Assembly: GCF_028372415.1 (NCBI RefSeq)
Contig: NC_092872.1
Location: forward strand, 259,061,008 to 259,125,007
Source of the DNA: Notamacropus eugenii
Lineage: Eukaryota; Chordata; Mammalia; Diprotodontia; Macropodidae
Length of the DNA: 64,000 nucleotides
Reading direction: 5' to 3'
Part shown: positions 1 through 10,975 of the stretch, one piece after another
Layout of the letters: each line of letters starts with the position of its first letter
Numbering within the stretch: position 1 is the stretch's first letter
The notes under the pieces: generated by a model
Database searches by the model: none
The model's input: the letters and a program-made list of their open reading frames with translations, nothing else
Told to the model about the DNA's origin: nothing
Program-made: the position numbers and the translations under genes

Positions 1-480
1 CAGGTATATTGAAGGTGTCCAACATGCTTCCATGAACTGGAATAAAATGTGGTAGGGAAATATTTAACAAAATATATAAAAATACAATATAGAATAGATA
101 ATGTTAATTGGTGGTTTTTCTTACATACATTTTTTGTGGTTCCTCTTTCAATTTGAGTTTGATACCACAGTGGTATGTCACCACCATGTTTCAGGCCCTT
201 TCAGTATTGTAGGGAATAATTTATTAACCCTTGTTCTCTGCCTCCGAGAGACATTAAATTAGGACTTTAGTAGTGTGGTGTTTACTGGGTGCTAAACATA
301 AAATTGTTCACACACACACACACCTTCCCACAGATATTATAAAATAGTACAATTTCCTCTGTTTTATTCCAAAATATTCATGGCCCCTCTCCACCCCTTT
401 TATCTGAGACTCTTTCCATCCTCCCCAAACCATTCTCATTCTGACCTGTGTTTATGTATTAGGTAGATACAATTCAAGAA
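1..480. other. No recognisable feature (AT-rich)
   Basis: Nothing gene-like is visible. There is a very short CA run near 310-323 and otherwise AT-rich unique-looking sequence. Confidence 0.6.
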
Positions 481-524
481 AAAATAACTTGGGAATAGCT
501 GATCTAGTAAAACACTCCCTGACT

Positions 525-640
525 GCCCCTTCATTCCATTTTCCAGATAAACAAGACCCAGAGAATTTGAATGATTTTTGGGGTCACATATCTTAATTAC
601 TGGTAGAGTGAGGACTCAGGTATGAGCCTTCTGCATTCTT
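525..640 (+). mobile_element. MIR/CORE-SINE remnant
   Basis: A diverged match to the MIR right half: a TTTTCCAGATAAACAAGACC stretch in the place of the usual 'ttttacagatgaggaaactga' block, then a GGGGTCACATA block and a CTGGTAGAGTGAGGACTCAG block in the expected order. It is old and truncated, so the call is tentative. Confidence 0.45.
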
Positions 641-1099
641 AATCTACATTCTTGCTTATAGATACTTCTTACTATATAATATCTACATGTCAGTGCACAA
701 AAATAGATTGAAGCACAATTTCTGAACAACCTTCTGGCCAAAACACAAACAAACAAATCGATCATCTGTGACTTTTAGTCCTGAGTGTCTTTTTATTTAC
801 ACCTAAACCAACTCCCACGGGAAGGAATAATTCTATAATGGGGAGCTGTCCATTTCACGCTGGTAACTAGCCCCATTCCCTGACAGTAGAACAGACTTTC
901 AATCTTTTTAGAGAGAGAAATCAGGAAGAATTTTCTTCTTTAGTGACAGGCCTTGGAGAATTTAATCCCAAGTACACTCAAGGACAACTCAACCAATGAA
1001 AACGAAGAAGTTGAAGAGAAAACACAGAGAACATTGTCCTAAATCTAGGTTTAGGTATATGCAGAATACCAAGACTACTGTAAACATATACACACACAT

Positions 1100-1205
1100 A
1101 TCTGTCTATCTATCTATCCATTTATCTATCTATCCATCTATACATAGATTGTATTTATATATTTTATTACATATTTACATACATATATTACATACATAAT
1201 TGTAT
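1100..1205. repeat. (TCTA)n and AT-rich simple repeat
   Basis: An imperfect TCTA tetranucleotide array at about 1100-1145 grades into TATA/TACA-rich sequence. A 67-codon reading frame overlaps it and is only a by-product of the repeat. Confidence 0.85.
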
Positions 1206-1955
1206 ATATCAGATGTTATTAATAGAATATCTAACAGCATCACCTTTGGGATATGGAATATATTATTTAGAATAACCCAATCATGAAGTAGATAAGTAGC
1301 ATTATTTACTTTGTTTTTAAAAAGTCCACTATATTGTCACATAAAGGTGATCTTGGGTTTGTTTTAAAATAGTTTTTATTTTCATTCTGAACTTAGACAC
1401 TAAATAGAATTGGCACTTGTATAGTCATAGTTGAAGAAAAAAGAGGATTGTACAAAAATTGCAGGTCCGTATTATATAAAGTTTGCTGTCCTTCTTACGT
1501 GTCTAATAAGATTAACCTGTAGCTTTCAAAGCTATCCTCCTATCTGGCCTTTCTTCTGTTCTTTACTCTGCAGTAAGAAATGATTCTCTTTTCTTTCTTT
1601 TCTTTTTCTGCTCATTACCTTATCCATACCCCGCCCCCCCAATCCTATCCCCACTTTAGGGGTAAAAGAAACAAAAAAAAACATAGCCTATGTAACAAAA
1701 ATCTATAATCATGAAGAAAAAATCTCCTACACATGGTGTGTTTGAAAATGTGTCTCATTATGCATCTTGAGTCTGTCACCTGTCTTTGAAAGAAAATTGT
1801 TTCCACATTTTATTTTGACACAGATTTTTCTCAACAAATACCTAAGCAACACCGCCCCCCACAAAGTAACTTCACTGCAAGAAAGTTAATCAGTTGCTGA
1901 TAGAAAGGAAGTATATATTCTTTAATTTGGACAGTATGGTAGTTATATTGACCAT
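1206..1955. other. No recognisable feature
   Basis: AT-rich sequence with poly-C and poly-A runs near 1630-1680. No family or coding signal could be recognised. Confidence 0.5.
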
Positions 1956-1959
1956 TTTA

Positions 1960-2095
1960 TTTGAGTGAATGAATGGATGAATCAAGCATTTCTTAAGTGC
2001 TTGCTCAGTGCAAAGCACTGGGGAGCCAAATGGAAAAGTTAGAGAGTCATTGCTATCAAGAAGCTCCCTTTCTAATGGGGGAGATAACTCATAGG
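1960..2095 (-). mobile_element. L2 LINE 3' end, minus strand
   Basis: On the plus strand this reads GAATGAATGGATGAAT, then 'aagcatttcttaagtgcttgc', a CAAAGCACTGGGGAGCCAAA block and an AAGAAGCTCCCTTTCTAATG block. This is the reverse complement of the conserved L2 3' UTR, which ends in an ATTCA-type short repeat. The reading frame running through it is not a gene. Confidence 0.7.
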
Positions 2096-2949
2096 GGAGG
2101 TTTCAGGTTTGAGTCAGATGGAAAAGTCCCATGGTTCTTAGGGTACAGCAGCGAAGCACATGGGAATGTCTCATCTTTAATACCATTTCCTCTGATAAAA
2201 TCATCTCTGTTTCTGATGTTAAACCATTTGACAAAGAATTTGATGAAAAGAGCTTTCCTTTCTGGGCCTTCAGTAGTTGTGGCTGTAGTCTCTGAAGGAG
2301 CACTTTCGAGGCTGCCTCTCCTCAGGGGCTCCTTCCCAGTAGGATTACTATAGATAGTGGACTGGAAGCATTGCTATTCCCAAGGCTGTTGGGATCAGGG
2401 TCCTAGGCTGTCTCTATCAAGATCTAAGGGGCGATGGCAGCCAAGGTGGTGGTGGTGGTTTGACTTGCCTGGCTACCTTCTGCCTCTCTCTCAGAGTGGC
2501 TCGTTTCTTCAGTTTGATTGGGTTGCCTTTCCTGTGAGTGGCAATTGTTTGGTGGTTGGTTGGGATGGCTGGTCCCTTCTACACAGGAGTTGACTCTCCT
2601 GGATGAAGTCTCTTTTGAAGGGACTGATGACCAGTGACCCTGGTTTCTTGAAGGCTAAATAAGTAAAGTGTCAGGAGTGAGCAAGTTGGAAAAACTGTCA
2701 CCCAAGGACCCAAGTAGCTAAGCTGGCCATAGTGGAGAGACTTGCCTTGGAGATTTTAATCCTTTTATCTTCAGTCCTACACCTTCTTGGTCTCTTCTGG
2801 TCCCTCTTCCTGCCCCTTCATGACTACCCTACCTCAATCAACATTTTAGGCAGGGTCTAACTATCCTTCATTTTACTTTCTATCTGACATCTTCTAACCA
2901 ATTGCCTCACCCCTATCCATGATCAAACCAATTCCAATATTGCTTCTGG
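2096..2949. other. Unassigned sequence, no gene seen
   Basis: About 850 bp of moderately GC-rich sequence with two adjoining short plus-strand frames (118 and 78 codons, ending near 2353 and 2593) and a GGT repeat near 2445. Neither frame resembles a known protein, and there is no convincing splice or promoter arrangement. It may be single-copy DNA. Confidence 0.4.
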
Positions 2950-3185
2950 AAGAGGGACATTGATTCCTCCGTGATGTCTTTCATCATTCCCTATAACTTC
3001 TCCTCCTTGGTCACCCCTATGCATGCTGTCTTCCTCATTATAATGTAATTTCCTTGGGGTTAGGGGCTTTCTTTACTTTTGTAATTGTATCCCCAGGACT
3101 TACCACAGTTCTTGGCATATAGTAAACATTTAATAAAATGCTTTTTCATTCATTCATTCTTGCATTCATTCATTTATTCATTCAT
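2950..3185 (+). mobile_element. L2 LINE 3' end
   Basis: The conserved L2 tail is visible: a TTCCTTGGGGTTAGGGGCTT block, a GTATCCCCAGGACTTACCAC block, 'ttggcatatagtaaacattt', then a terminal short-repeat tail of CATTCATT units. The upstream boundary is uncertain, because the preceding 200 bp is pyrimidine-rich and could be L2 ORF2 sequence. Confidence 0.75.
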
Positions 3186-3364
3186 ATTGGCCAGAGGGTG
3201 ATGAATTTTGGGGCCTCAGCAACTCACAGAGACCTTCCATTAAGGAGCAGTAGAGTTGCAATCTGCATCAGTAGAGGGAGAGCCCATGCTGAAGAAATAA
3301 CAAATCTTCGAACAAAGAAGTACGTAACATACCCATCTTACTTTCTACAGCTCTTTTCAAATGA

Positions 3365-3540
3365 TTTCATTTGATCTTTCACAACTACTCTATGAGGTAT
3401 TATTTGTTGTTCCTATTTTACATATGACAAAATTGAGGCTCAGAAGAGCTATATCAGACATCTTAGTTAATGGTAGAGCTGGGATTAGGACCCAGGTCAC
3501 CTGACTCCTAGCCCAGTACTTTTTCTACCATAACACCCTG
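3365..3540 (+). mobile_element. MIR/CORE-SINE
   Basis: The MIR blocks appear in order: CAACTACTCTATGAGGTATT, 'ttacatatgacaaaattgag', a diverged equivalent of the 'tgacttgcccaaggtcaca' block, and a terminal GCTGGGATTAGGACCCAGGT block. A typical ancient mammalian copy. Confidence 0.75.
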
Positions 3541-3619
3541 CTTTTCTTCTCTCCTGACTTAAACGAAAAACTGGGGGCCAAAAAAAATCCATGCTGGAGC
3601 ATAAAGTGTTGACATGAAG

Positions 3620-3770
3620 TACTGGTTGTGAAAGGTGTCTTAGAGGTCTCCTTGTCCAAGTCACCGAATTTACAGATGCAGAAAGAGCCCCTGACTGGAG
3701 GAGACACTCATTAATTATGGAGCCAAGGCTCAACTCAACTCAAGTCCTTGATGCTCTGGCTACTGTTTAG
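3620..3770 (+). mobile_element. MIR/CORE-SINE remnant
   Basis: A second diverged MIR-type copy immediately downstream, seen from a GTCTTAGAGGTCTCCTTGTC block, 'tttacagatgcagaaagagc' and a terminal CTCAAGTCCTTGATGCTCTG block. The minus-strand frames across it are incidental. Confidence 0.6.
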
Positions 3771-3959
3771 TGTTTACTAATGTTCTACCACCAAAATCAT
3801 CTCATCTAAAAAAATTCTCCCTAAGTTTTGCTAGCAAAACCTTTTGTCTTTTTATTAAACCCAGTTTTTGCTAGTGGACAAAATAAATAGATATAATTCC
3901 ATGTGATTTGCCCTAAATTATTGAATCTATTGCCATTCTTTAATGGTTTCTTAAAAGGT

Positions 3960-4557
3960 TAATGAGTCAATGGTGTGATATGGCCGTTGAAAATGCTAAT
4001 GCAGTTTTAGGTTGCAATAAGAGAGGCATAGTGACTAAAAACGAGGGACATGATGATCCTGCTGTCATCTGCTCTGGTCAACCACATGTAGTGTATTTTG
4101 AAACTGGTGTTCAGATTTAAGAAAGAAATCAATAAGCTAGAAAGAATTCAAGAGAGGGCCAGGAGTATAGCGAAGGAACTCAAGATCAAAGCATTTTAGT
4201 GTCAATGGAAGGAACTAGGAATGTTTAGCCTAGTCCAAAAAAATTTTAGGGGGGGTTTCATAGTGTTTTTAGGGCTGTTATATGCAAAATGAATATTATA
4301 TCTATCTGCTACGACCCAGAGGACAGACCTAGGAACAGTGAATGGAAATGCCAGAGAGGCAGAGTTCTGCTCTTAATGAGTGGAGCCATTCAGATGTGAA
4401 GAGGATGGCCTTGGGAACTTGTGGGTTTCCATTCAGTGGAAGTCTTTATGTGAAGGCTGAATGATCACTTGTTGGAGATATTGTTGAAGTAATTCCTGTG
4501 CAGGTCCCATATGGACCATATGGCCTTGCAAGGTCCCTTCCAACACCGTAATTCTGA
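3960..4557 (+). mobile_element. CR1/L3-type LINE, 3' end
   Basis: Tracks the 3' part of a CR1-clade LINE: a GTGATATGGCC...AATGCTAATGC block, a GAGAGGCATAGTG block, a block corresponding to 'agaccacatctggagta', GGAACTAGGAATGTTTAGCC, and a terminal AAGGTCCCTTCCAACACCGT block followed by ATTCTGAA, the usual CR1 end with its 8-bp microsatellite motif. No open ORF survives. Retention of well-preserved CR1 copies fits a marsupial. Confidence 0.85.
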
Positions 4558-4639
4558 ACTGGAAATCAGTAACCCAAGTTATTCCTTGGTTATCAGTTAA
4601 GAAGTTTTTGAAGCTCTATGAATTCTATCAGGAAATTAG

Positions 4640-4705
4640 AATGAAAGGGTTGCACTGGATGAACTCTAAGGGCCCTTGAACTCCCAGTCTATGAAATCTA
4701 TTAAG
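4640..4705 (+). mobile_element. MIR fragment
   Basis: A short match to a MIR variant right end: GTTGCACTGGATGAACTCTA, then AAGGGCCCTTGAACTCCCAG and TCTATGAAATCT. Too short to bound firmly. Confidence 0.5.
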
Positions 4706-4989
4706 TCATATCACACTAAATAATACCCTAGTGACCTGCATTTATTGACCCAGGACACATCACTATATGAAACTGTTTCTCGCTGGTCTCAAGAACGAGG
4801 ATAGTTTCGCATGGCCAAGTGGTCATCAAAAGGACAAGCCAATGTAGTGACTTCTTTATGGAAAATATTTTGGTCTTAAGTGTTCCTATTATTTACTTTT
4901 TAGAACTCAGAAAATTGTAAATTTCCATTTATTTTTTGGACCAGACCCATTGGTATAGGGAATCCCTAGTGAGGACACTCCCATGATCT

Positions 4990-5145
4990 TTCAATTACAA
5001 TCTTAGAGAATTGTCCAGGGCCACTGAAAGGTAAAATACATTCCCCAGATCTGTATAGCCATTATGTATCAGTGGCAGATCTCTAACTCAGATCTGCCTG
5101 ACTCCAAGCCAGGTTCTCTATCTACTATGCCATACTATCTCTCAA
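4990..5145 (+). mobile_element. MIR-related SINE fragment
   Basis: Right-half CORE-SINE pattern ending in GATCTGCCTGACTCCAAGCC, then 'aggttctctatctactatgcc', the site where these SINEs carry a reversed tRNA-like end. Diverged. Confidence 0.6.
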
Positions 5146-5271
5146 GCTTGTATTTATTTGATCTAAATGAGTAACTTACGACTTTAGTCATTTGTGAATG
5201 GGGTGGGGAGGAATGATAAATGCTGGTGCAATTCTCCAAACCCCAGGGGTTAGTATTCAACCAAGATGCTT

Positions 5272-5350
5272 CATTTATCCCCAGAGCTAAGCACAGTGTG
5301 TGGCACATTGGAAAAACTTGATAAATACTTGTTTTTAATACTTTAATATG
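5272..5350 (+). mobile_element. L2/MIR 3' terminal fragment
   Basis: The block AGCTAAGCACAGTGTGTGGC followed by 'acttgataaatacttg' is the shared L2/MIR 3' terminus. Only this terminus is present. Confidence 0.55.
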
Positions 5351-5499
5351 ACTTAATAAATACTTGATCAATTCTTAGTTTCCTTGACTGTAATTGACAT
5401 ATGTAATAGTAAAGGGAATATAGGTTCATATAATGAAGGGGTCTCAGCAATCATCTCACTGTATTTGCTCATTTGTTAGAAAATGTTTTGTTCTAGAAT

Positions 5500-5705
5500 A
5501 ACTAATAATAATAATAACATCATTAATATAGTGCCTTAAGATTTGTAGAGCCATTTGCCTATGGTATGTCATTTGATCCTCACAACAACCCTGGGAGGGG
5601 GATGCTACTATGGTCTCCATTTTACAGATGAAGAAACTGAGAGAGGCTAAGTGACTTGCCAAGGACTGCATAGCTAATAAATTCCTGAGGAGGGATTCTA
5701 AGGAT
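5500..5705 (+). mobile_element. MIR-type SINE
   Basis: A well-preserved copy: (AAT)n head, AATATAGTGCCTTAAGATTT, CATTTGATCCTCACAACAAC, CATTTTACAGATGAAGAAAC and AAGTGACTTGCCAAGGACTG in canonical order. The overlapping minus-strand frames are incidental. Confidence 0.85.
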
Positions 5706-5939
5706 TTTAACCATAGTCACTTTCAACAAAACATTCAAATAAGCAAAAGAAATCGTCCAGAGAACCATAAACTCCGAATGAGTCGTGATTAGGTTTTTTA
5801 AATTAAGCTCAACCAAAAAAGAACCAAAATGTCGTTTTGTCTTACTCTGATTTCTTTGTTGGAGGAGTGGGGAGAGGAGGATTTTTTTACTGTTATTCCT
5901 GTTCACAGAATTCTAATCAGTGTGATTTCATTTGGATTC

Positions 5940-6092
5940 TGCCCTCTTGCCCCTTTATCACTCTATGAATTTTCCCATAGTCTTTGCATTCTTCACATTT
6001 GTAATTTCTTATGGCTTAATAGTATGCCATTGCATTCACATTCCATAATTTATGCTGCCCTCAACCAATGGTTGGACATATTTCAACTTGGA
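5940..6092 (-). mobile_element. L1 3' fragment, minus strand
   Basis: Reverse complement of the L1 ORF2 C-terminus/3' UTR border: 'gcattcttcacatttgtaat', AGTATGCCATTGCATTCACA, and a block matching 'ttgttcagccattccccaattg' with drift. Only about 150 bp remains. Confidence 0.6.
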
Positions 6093-6195
6093 TAAGATCC
6101 TGAAGCTGAGAGAGGGGACTGACTCAAGGTCACTCAGGAAGTAAGTGGCAGAGATGGGATCTTGACCCGCAGATTCTACCCCACACTCTTTCTGA
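6093..6195 (+). mobile_element. MIR right-half fragment
   Basis: CTGAAGCTGAGAGAGGGGAC, AAGGTCACTCAGGAAGTAAG and GGCAGAGATGGGATCTTGAC match the MIR right half. It lies directly after an L1 fragment. Confidence 0.65.
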
Positions 6196-6246
6196 AAGCA
6201 TATTCATTGCTCAATATTTTTAAAAATAGGTAGTTTTTTTTTTCTT

Positions 6247-6490
6247 TAGGGGTCTATGTGGTGCAGTGGATGGAGCACTGGGTCTTGAGTCAGGAGGATC
6301 TGAGTTCAAATGTGTATTCAGAGACTCTGAGATCCTGGTCAAGTCAGTTAACTCTTATCTTCCTCAATTTCCTCAACTGTAAAATGAACATAATAATAGT
6401 GCCCACCTCACAGGATTGCTGTGAGGATCAAATGAGATAATAATATTTGTAAAGCATGGTACACATATAATAAATACTTATTCTCTACCC
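6247..6490 (+). mobile_element. tRNA-derived CORE-SINE with L2-type end
   Basis: A full-length-looking SINE: tRNA-like head with GTGGTGCAGTGGATGGAGCA and a B-box-like GAGTTCAAATG, a CORE region with CCTCAACTGTAAAATGAACA, and a CAGGATTGCTGTGAGGATCA block, ending in 'aaagcatggtacacat' and 'ataaatac'. That is the MIR/L2-type 3' end. It is non-coding and depends on L2-type LINE machinery by family knowledge. Confidence 0.85.
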
Positions 6491-6544
6491 TTTCCCTTTA
6501 GGTGAAACGGGCTATTCCATTGGATCTGGGATAAAGAATTAGTC

Positions 6545-7065
6545 TATGTGTGCGTGCGTGCGTGCGTGCATGTGTGTGTGTATACATACGTACAAAATTA
6601 TTTTCAGAATATGAATATATATTTTTAGACATACATTAGCTGGTGTATATGCATATACTTATACATGAAATAATGCACATACAAAGCATATGTGTATTTA
6701 TGTATAATATAATGTATATGTACACATGTATACGCATATAGTGCCTATGTATGTATAATATATACACAGTTGTATATTAATATTCCTTAATTTGTATAGG
6801 TATGATATAGGATATATACTACATGTTATACTATATATAATGTATATATATATATATATATATGACGTGGGATTAATTTAATATGATTATGTACATATAC
6901 ATATATACATATTTGCATATACAATTTTCAGAGTACAAATATAAATTGCTTGCAATCTAGCTAAATGCTAAAAATTAAAGACATTTTAAAAATTAAAAAC
7001 CTTACCACTGTTAATTATAGCTGACATATATACATATACATATATACATTATCTCCATCAATATC
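6545..7065. repeat. TG/CGTG and TATA/CATA-rich simple repeat tract
   Basis: Begins with a GTGC/GTGT run (about 6547-6590) and continues as about 450 bp dominated by TATA, CATA and TATG, including a pure TA run near 6845-6862. Confidence 0.85.
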
Positions 7066-7073
7066 TTTCTGTC

Positions 7074-7075
<2 letters not shown>

Positions 7076-7114
<39 letters not shown>
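7076..7114. repeat. (CA)n microsatellite
   Basis: An almost pure CA dinucleotide array of about 18-19 units that follows the AT-rich tract. Confidence 0.95.
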
Positions 7115-7115
<1 letters not shown>

Positions 7116-8120
7116 ATGAATCGATTTTAGATCATCTGGTATTATAACATTTAAGGATTTTTGTTTTAAGATAAATATATCATCAAATCAAATTATGCAC
7201 AATTGTGGTTTGGGGAACACATCCACGTACTGTTATTAAGTTTTTAGGGAAATAGAGCACAGAGCTATGGAAACACGAGCCACTCCGTACTTCATTCAGC
7301 TTTATTTGGTGATGGGAATCCCTAGACAATCATCCAGCTTTTCCTCAGGCAGGCATCTCTGCATCAACAGTAATGTGATGTGTCAGCAGGCATCTAGAGA
7401 ATTTGTGTTCAGGCATCTGTGCGAGCCCAGCCAAAGTCTTTTTTGCTGTTGGCCTCGCACCCAAACAAAAATTGCATCTTGCAATTTAGACCTATTCAGT
7501 ATAGAGAGGTGGCATTCATTTTCCCAAATCCACACATGTAGACTACCCCAGGAACAATATCATTTATTAACCCAACTGTAGTGTTTTTGACAAAAGCCAT
7601 CTGTCAGTTGACTTCCTGATCTAAAACAAATCTGTTTCTTACTCCAAAGAAATAGCATGTGTGTTGAAAAAAGGATTTATGGACTATTGACTGCCCAATT
7701 CTCAAGTCGCTGGAGTAATCATGCCTATTTATGCAATAGTTACAGTGGGCGAGTGCTGTGAATAGAGACTATTACTTCTAAAGTATAATAATTAATTTTT
7801 CATAACCACAAAGTCAAGGATTGAAGCCAAGGTTCTTTTCTGAGCTTGCTATAATAGCAGCATATTTTTAAAGGGTGGGGATAAGGGGGGAAAAGTCCAA
7901 ATAAAAGCACAAAGTTAGATATGAACTTGTTTCTTATCCAAGAAGGATAAGGATGCTCTGGAAGGAAAGAAGCCCACTTGGTCTCTGCTAAATGATGCTG
8001 GCCAGCTGATCTGGACACTGTAGTTAGATTGCCTTTGGTGTATTGGGGTGGGGGTGGGGGAGAAGATCTCGGTTCTAATGCTAAAACAAAGGATGACTGA
8101 CTCGCTGGAAGAAATGATCA
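7115..8120. other. Repeat-poor interval, no gene seen
   Basis: About 1 kb with no family I can name. A 104-codon plus frame (7267-7581) and two overlapping minus frames (72 and 71 codons, within 7800-8130) have no recognisable domain. It may be single-copy DNA. Confidence 0.4.
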
Positions 8121-8124
8121 CCAG

Positions 8125-8240
8125 TAGCACTTAGATGATGTTTTAAAGTTTACAAAGCACTGTAGTATTATTTCACTTTATTCTAGTAACAACCCCGTGA
8201 ACTTTCATGTTTTATATATCCTCATTTGTCTACTTTGCTA
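8125..8240 (+). mobile_element. MIR-type SINE head fragment
   Basis: GATGTTTTAAAGTTTACAAA, 'gcactgtagtattatttcac' and AGTAACAACCCCGTGA correspond to the left part of the SINE seen in better shape at 5500-5705. Confidence 0.6.
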
Positions 8241-8469
8241 CCCCCTGCTCCATTCTCCTTTCCAGATCAGACTGTTACATGAATACTATTTTGGGAGGTG
8301 AAGGACTCCACAATGTAGAAACAATATCCATTTATTAAATGGAGCCCAGGTGGAGCAGTGGTTATAGTATCCTGGGGAAAGCCTTGAACTTGGAGTCTGA
8401 AAACCTGGCCTGAGTCCAAGTAGCCTCACTTTTCCACCTCTACACGGCTTAAAAATCTGTATTACATTA

Positions 8470-8645
8470 AAAATTAACATTGATTTACATGATTATGTAC
8501 ATATAATCTGTATCAGATTGATAACCAACTCAGGGAGGGGGGAAAGGAGGGAAGGAGGGATTGGAACCCAAAACTTAAAAAAAAATAAAATTGTTTTTAC
8601 ATTATAATTGGGGGGAAAATAAAATGTTATTTTGAAAAATTAACA
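8470..8645 (+). mobile_element. L1 3' UTR end with A-rich tail
   Basis: The L1 terminal block is visible: CAACTCAGGGAGGGGGGAAA, GGAACCCAAAACTTAAAAAA, then 'attgtttttacattataatt' and an AATAAAATG-type A-rich end. This is the 3' end of a heavily 5'-truncated L1. Confidence 0.7.
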
Positions 8646-8744
8646 TCGAACATCAATACAACCAGCTAAACTTGCTTGGTAGCTCTTCATATTTCTATTT
8701 AAAGCAATACCAAGTCCCCTCCCTCTGAATCCCCATCAGGATTC

Positions 8745-8968
8745 TTGATTAATTTTTATTCATTTTTTCTTCTTCAATGATTATAATGTATACTCTTTTA
8801 ATTCAGTTTTCCTTATTTCTCCTTGTATTATTTCATAAAGACCTTTCTGTATATCTTTATATTCTTTATAATTTCATTATTACATGAAACTATCAGAATT
8901 TATTTAACCATTCCCTTGTTGTTGGACACTTAGATTCCTTTTAATTTTCTGATTTTTTTGCAATTACA
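8745..8968 (-). mobile_element. L1 3' fragment, minus strand
   Basis: Diverged reverse complement of the L1 3' region, with 'tctttataatttcattatta', a block matching 'tttaaccattccc' and GTTGGACACTTAGATTCC (the ORF2 C-terminal 'gggcatctactttgtttccag' region). Old. Confidence 0.5.
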
Positions 8969-9388
8969 GGCTGGTTGGTTGTTTTTCATCCTCGAAGAGG
9001 ACCAAAATGACATCCCCATGATAAAGTGAAGTTTGAATGTGTACAACTGTGGCTGATCAGACCAATAAGAGCTCGGAATGTTCTACCAAAAGTTGGGCAC
9101 AGGTTGACCCTATGACATTTGGGGTGGTACTCCAAATTTGTGCATCCTACGTTTCCTTTGTGCTGTTTCAATTCTGCTTTGCTCATAGAGCACAGCACCC
9201 TTTCTGATGTGGGCATACCATGATGAGCGGTCCTGTGCCAGTGTCTCCCATGTTTCACAATAAAATCCAAAATTCTTGAGAGAGACCTTGAGAGTGTCCT
9301 TGTATCACTTCTTCTGGCCACCAAGTGATCTCCTGCCCCATGTGAGTTCTCCATTAAACAGTCTTTTTTGGCAAGCATACATTCAGGC
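8969..9388 (-). mobile_element. RTE LINE 3' end, minus strand
   Basis: On the minus strand this encodes the C-terminal tail of an RTE-clade reverse transcriptase polyprotein. Visible pieces are MENSHGAGDHLVARRSDTRT, a HWHRTAHHGMPTSER stretch, and a zinc-finger-like end containing TFGRTFRALIGLISHSCTH, in which one expected Cys is Phe. The frame is open for over 100 codons but lacks the endonuclease and reverse transcriptase core, so it is a dead 5'-truncated copy. A second copy of the same segment lies at 58.8-59.2 kb. Confidence 0.85.
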
Positions 9389-9499
9389 AGTGCTATTATA
9401 AACATATTTGAGTCAATGAATTTTTTTTTTAATAAAAGTTTTTTTTGGGGGGTGGGGGTGGAGTTGTATTCCCACCGTACAATTGTTGGACCAAAGGAT

Positions 9500-10272
9500 A
9501 TCATTGCTTTTGTGATTTAATCCCTTGAAATTTAATCCACGATTCTGGTGAAAATGCTCTCTCCAAGGTTACAAATGATCTCTTAATATCTAACTGCAAC
9601 AAATTTTTTTTTTCCAGTCCTCATCCTTGACTCTTGGCAGATTTTGATGTTATAAACCACTCCCTCCTCCTGAACATTCTTTCCTCCCTTGACTTCTGAG
9701 ACATTACTGCTTCCTGGTTCTCCCTCTGCTGGTCTGATTGTTCCTTCTTAGAGTCCTTTGCTGGAGCATCCATCTCCATTCCCCTTATGGTGGTTATTCC
9801 CCAGAAATCTCCCCTGCACTTTCTTCTCTCTTCTCTCAAAACTTTTCCTCTTGGAGATTTCAATCAGTTCCTATGGGTTTAATTATCACCTCTGTGTAGC
9901 TGACTCTGAAATGTGCCACACACACACGTACACACACACACACATTTTCTCTCTGACATCCTATTCCCTCATTACCTACAGCCTTTTGTACATCTCTTCA
10001 CGTGCTATAAGCACTGCTAGCTCAACATGTTCAAAGAAGTATTTAACTTCCTCCCAAACTCATACCTCCCCCAAATTTCCTGTTAGGGCATCACCATCCT
10101 ACTGATGTCCTAGGTTCAGAAATTCAGAGTCATGCTTTACTTTTTCTTTTTTTTTCATTCCCTTTATATCCAATCATTAGTTAAAATTTGACTATTTTAT
10201 GATATTATCTCTTCTCTCCCCTCACTCAACCAGCAAACACTCTAGTTCAGGTTCTTACCTGGGTTTGTAAAT
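9500..10272 (+). mobile_element. L2 LINE ORF2-derived segment (5' of split copy)
   Basis: Pyrimidine-rich L2 sequence in the expected order: AAATGATCTCTTAATATCTA, GGAGATTTCAATCAGTTCCT, CTCTGTGTAGCTGACTCTGA, 'agctcaacatgttcaaagaa', and a block corresponding to 'tccaatcagttgccaaatcctg'. A CA tract sits at about 9921-9945. The copy continues beyond an inserted SINE at 10275-10515. The reading frames inside are decayed. Confidence 0.75.
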
Positions 10273-10274
10273 TC

Positions 10275-10515
10275 ACCTAAAGGTTGTTAGGTGATACAGC
10301 AAATAGAGTTCTGGACCTGGAGTCAGGAAGACCTGAATTTAAATTTGACTTAAGATACTTACTAACTGTGAGACCCTGAGTAAGTAAGTTAACCTCTGTC
10401 TGTCTTAGTTTCCTCAACTATAAAATGAGATACTTTCCAGGGTTGTTGTGAAGATCACAAGATAATATTTGTAAAGAGTACAGTGCCTAGCACACAGTAG
10501 GCACTTGTTTCCTTC
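10275..10515 (+). mobile_element. tRNA-derived CORE-SINE inserted in L2
   Basis: Head with CTGGACCTGGAGTCAGGAAG and a B-box-like block, CORE with CCTCAACTATAAAATGAGAT, GGTTGTTGTGAAGATCACAA, and an L2-type end (AGTGCCTAGCACACAGTAGG). L2 sequence continues on both sides, so this SINE postdates that L2. Confidence 0.85.
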
Positions 10516-10790
10516 CTAATTGGTCTCACCCCTTCCATTCTCTCTCCTTTCCATTGAACTTCCTCATTGCTACAGAAACAACCTTCCTAAGGCCTACCCT
10601 TCTCCTTTGCTTAGAAACCTTCAGGAGCTCCTGTTGTCTACTGTAGAAAGGCAGATTCCTTAGTCTGACATTTAAAGCCCTCAACATTCTGGTTCCCACC
10701 TACCTTTCTAGCTTTATTTCATATAACTCTCCTGTCACACTCTCTGATCCAGCCACACTGGCCTATTAGTCATCCAATTAGTCACTGGCT
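10516..10790 (+). mobile_element. L2 LINE segment (3' of split copy)
   Basis: Continuation of the L2 with AGAAACCTTCAGGAGCTCCT, 'gacatttaaagccctcaaca', CCCACCTACCTTTCTAGCTT and TGATCCAGCCACACTGGCC. It ends before the L2 3' UTR. Confidence 0.8.
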
Positions 10791-10879
10791 TGTTAGAAGA
10801 TTTAATTTTAAAGCAGGATTCTGTTACTTGCAACTGTATGAAACTGCTTTGTAAATTGTAACTCACTATATCAGTGCCA

Positions 10880-10975
10880 GTCAATTAGGAGATACTTATT
10901 ATGCGCCTATATATCATATAGATGCATATATAAATATATGCGAGGTACTGTGCTAAGGGCTTTTGTATTATTATT
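10880..10975 (-). mobile_element. L2 3' terminal fragment, minus strand
   Basis: Plus-strand text 'gatacttattatgcgcctat' then GAGGTACTGTGCTAAGGGC is the reverse complement of the L2 terminus, interrupted by a short ATATAT-rich expansion. Confidence 0.55.

Noticed and set aside
8340..8440. tRNA SINE head near 8340
   Set aside because: A short, poor match around GGTGGAGCAGTGGTTATAGT with no CORE or tail following.
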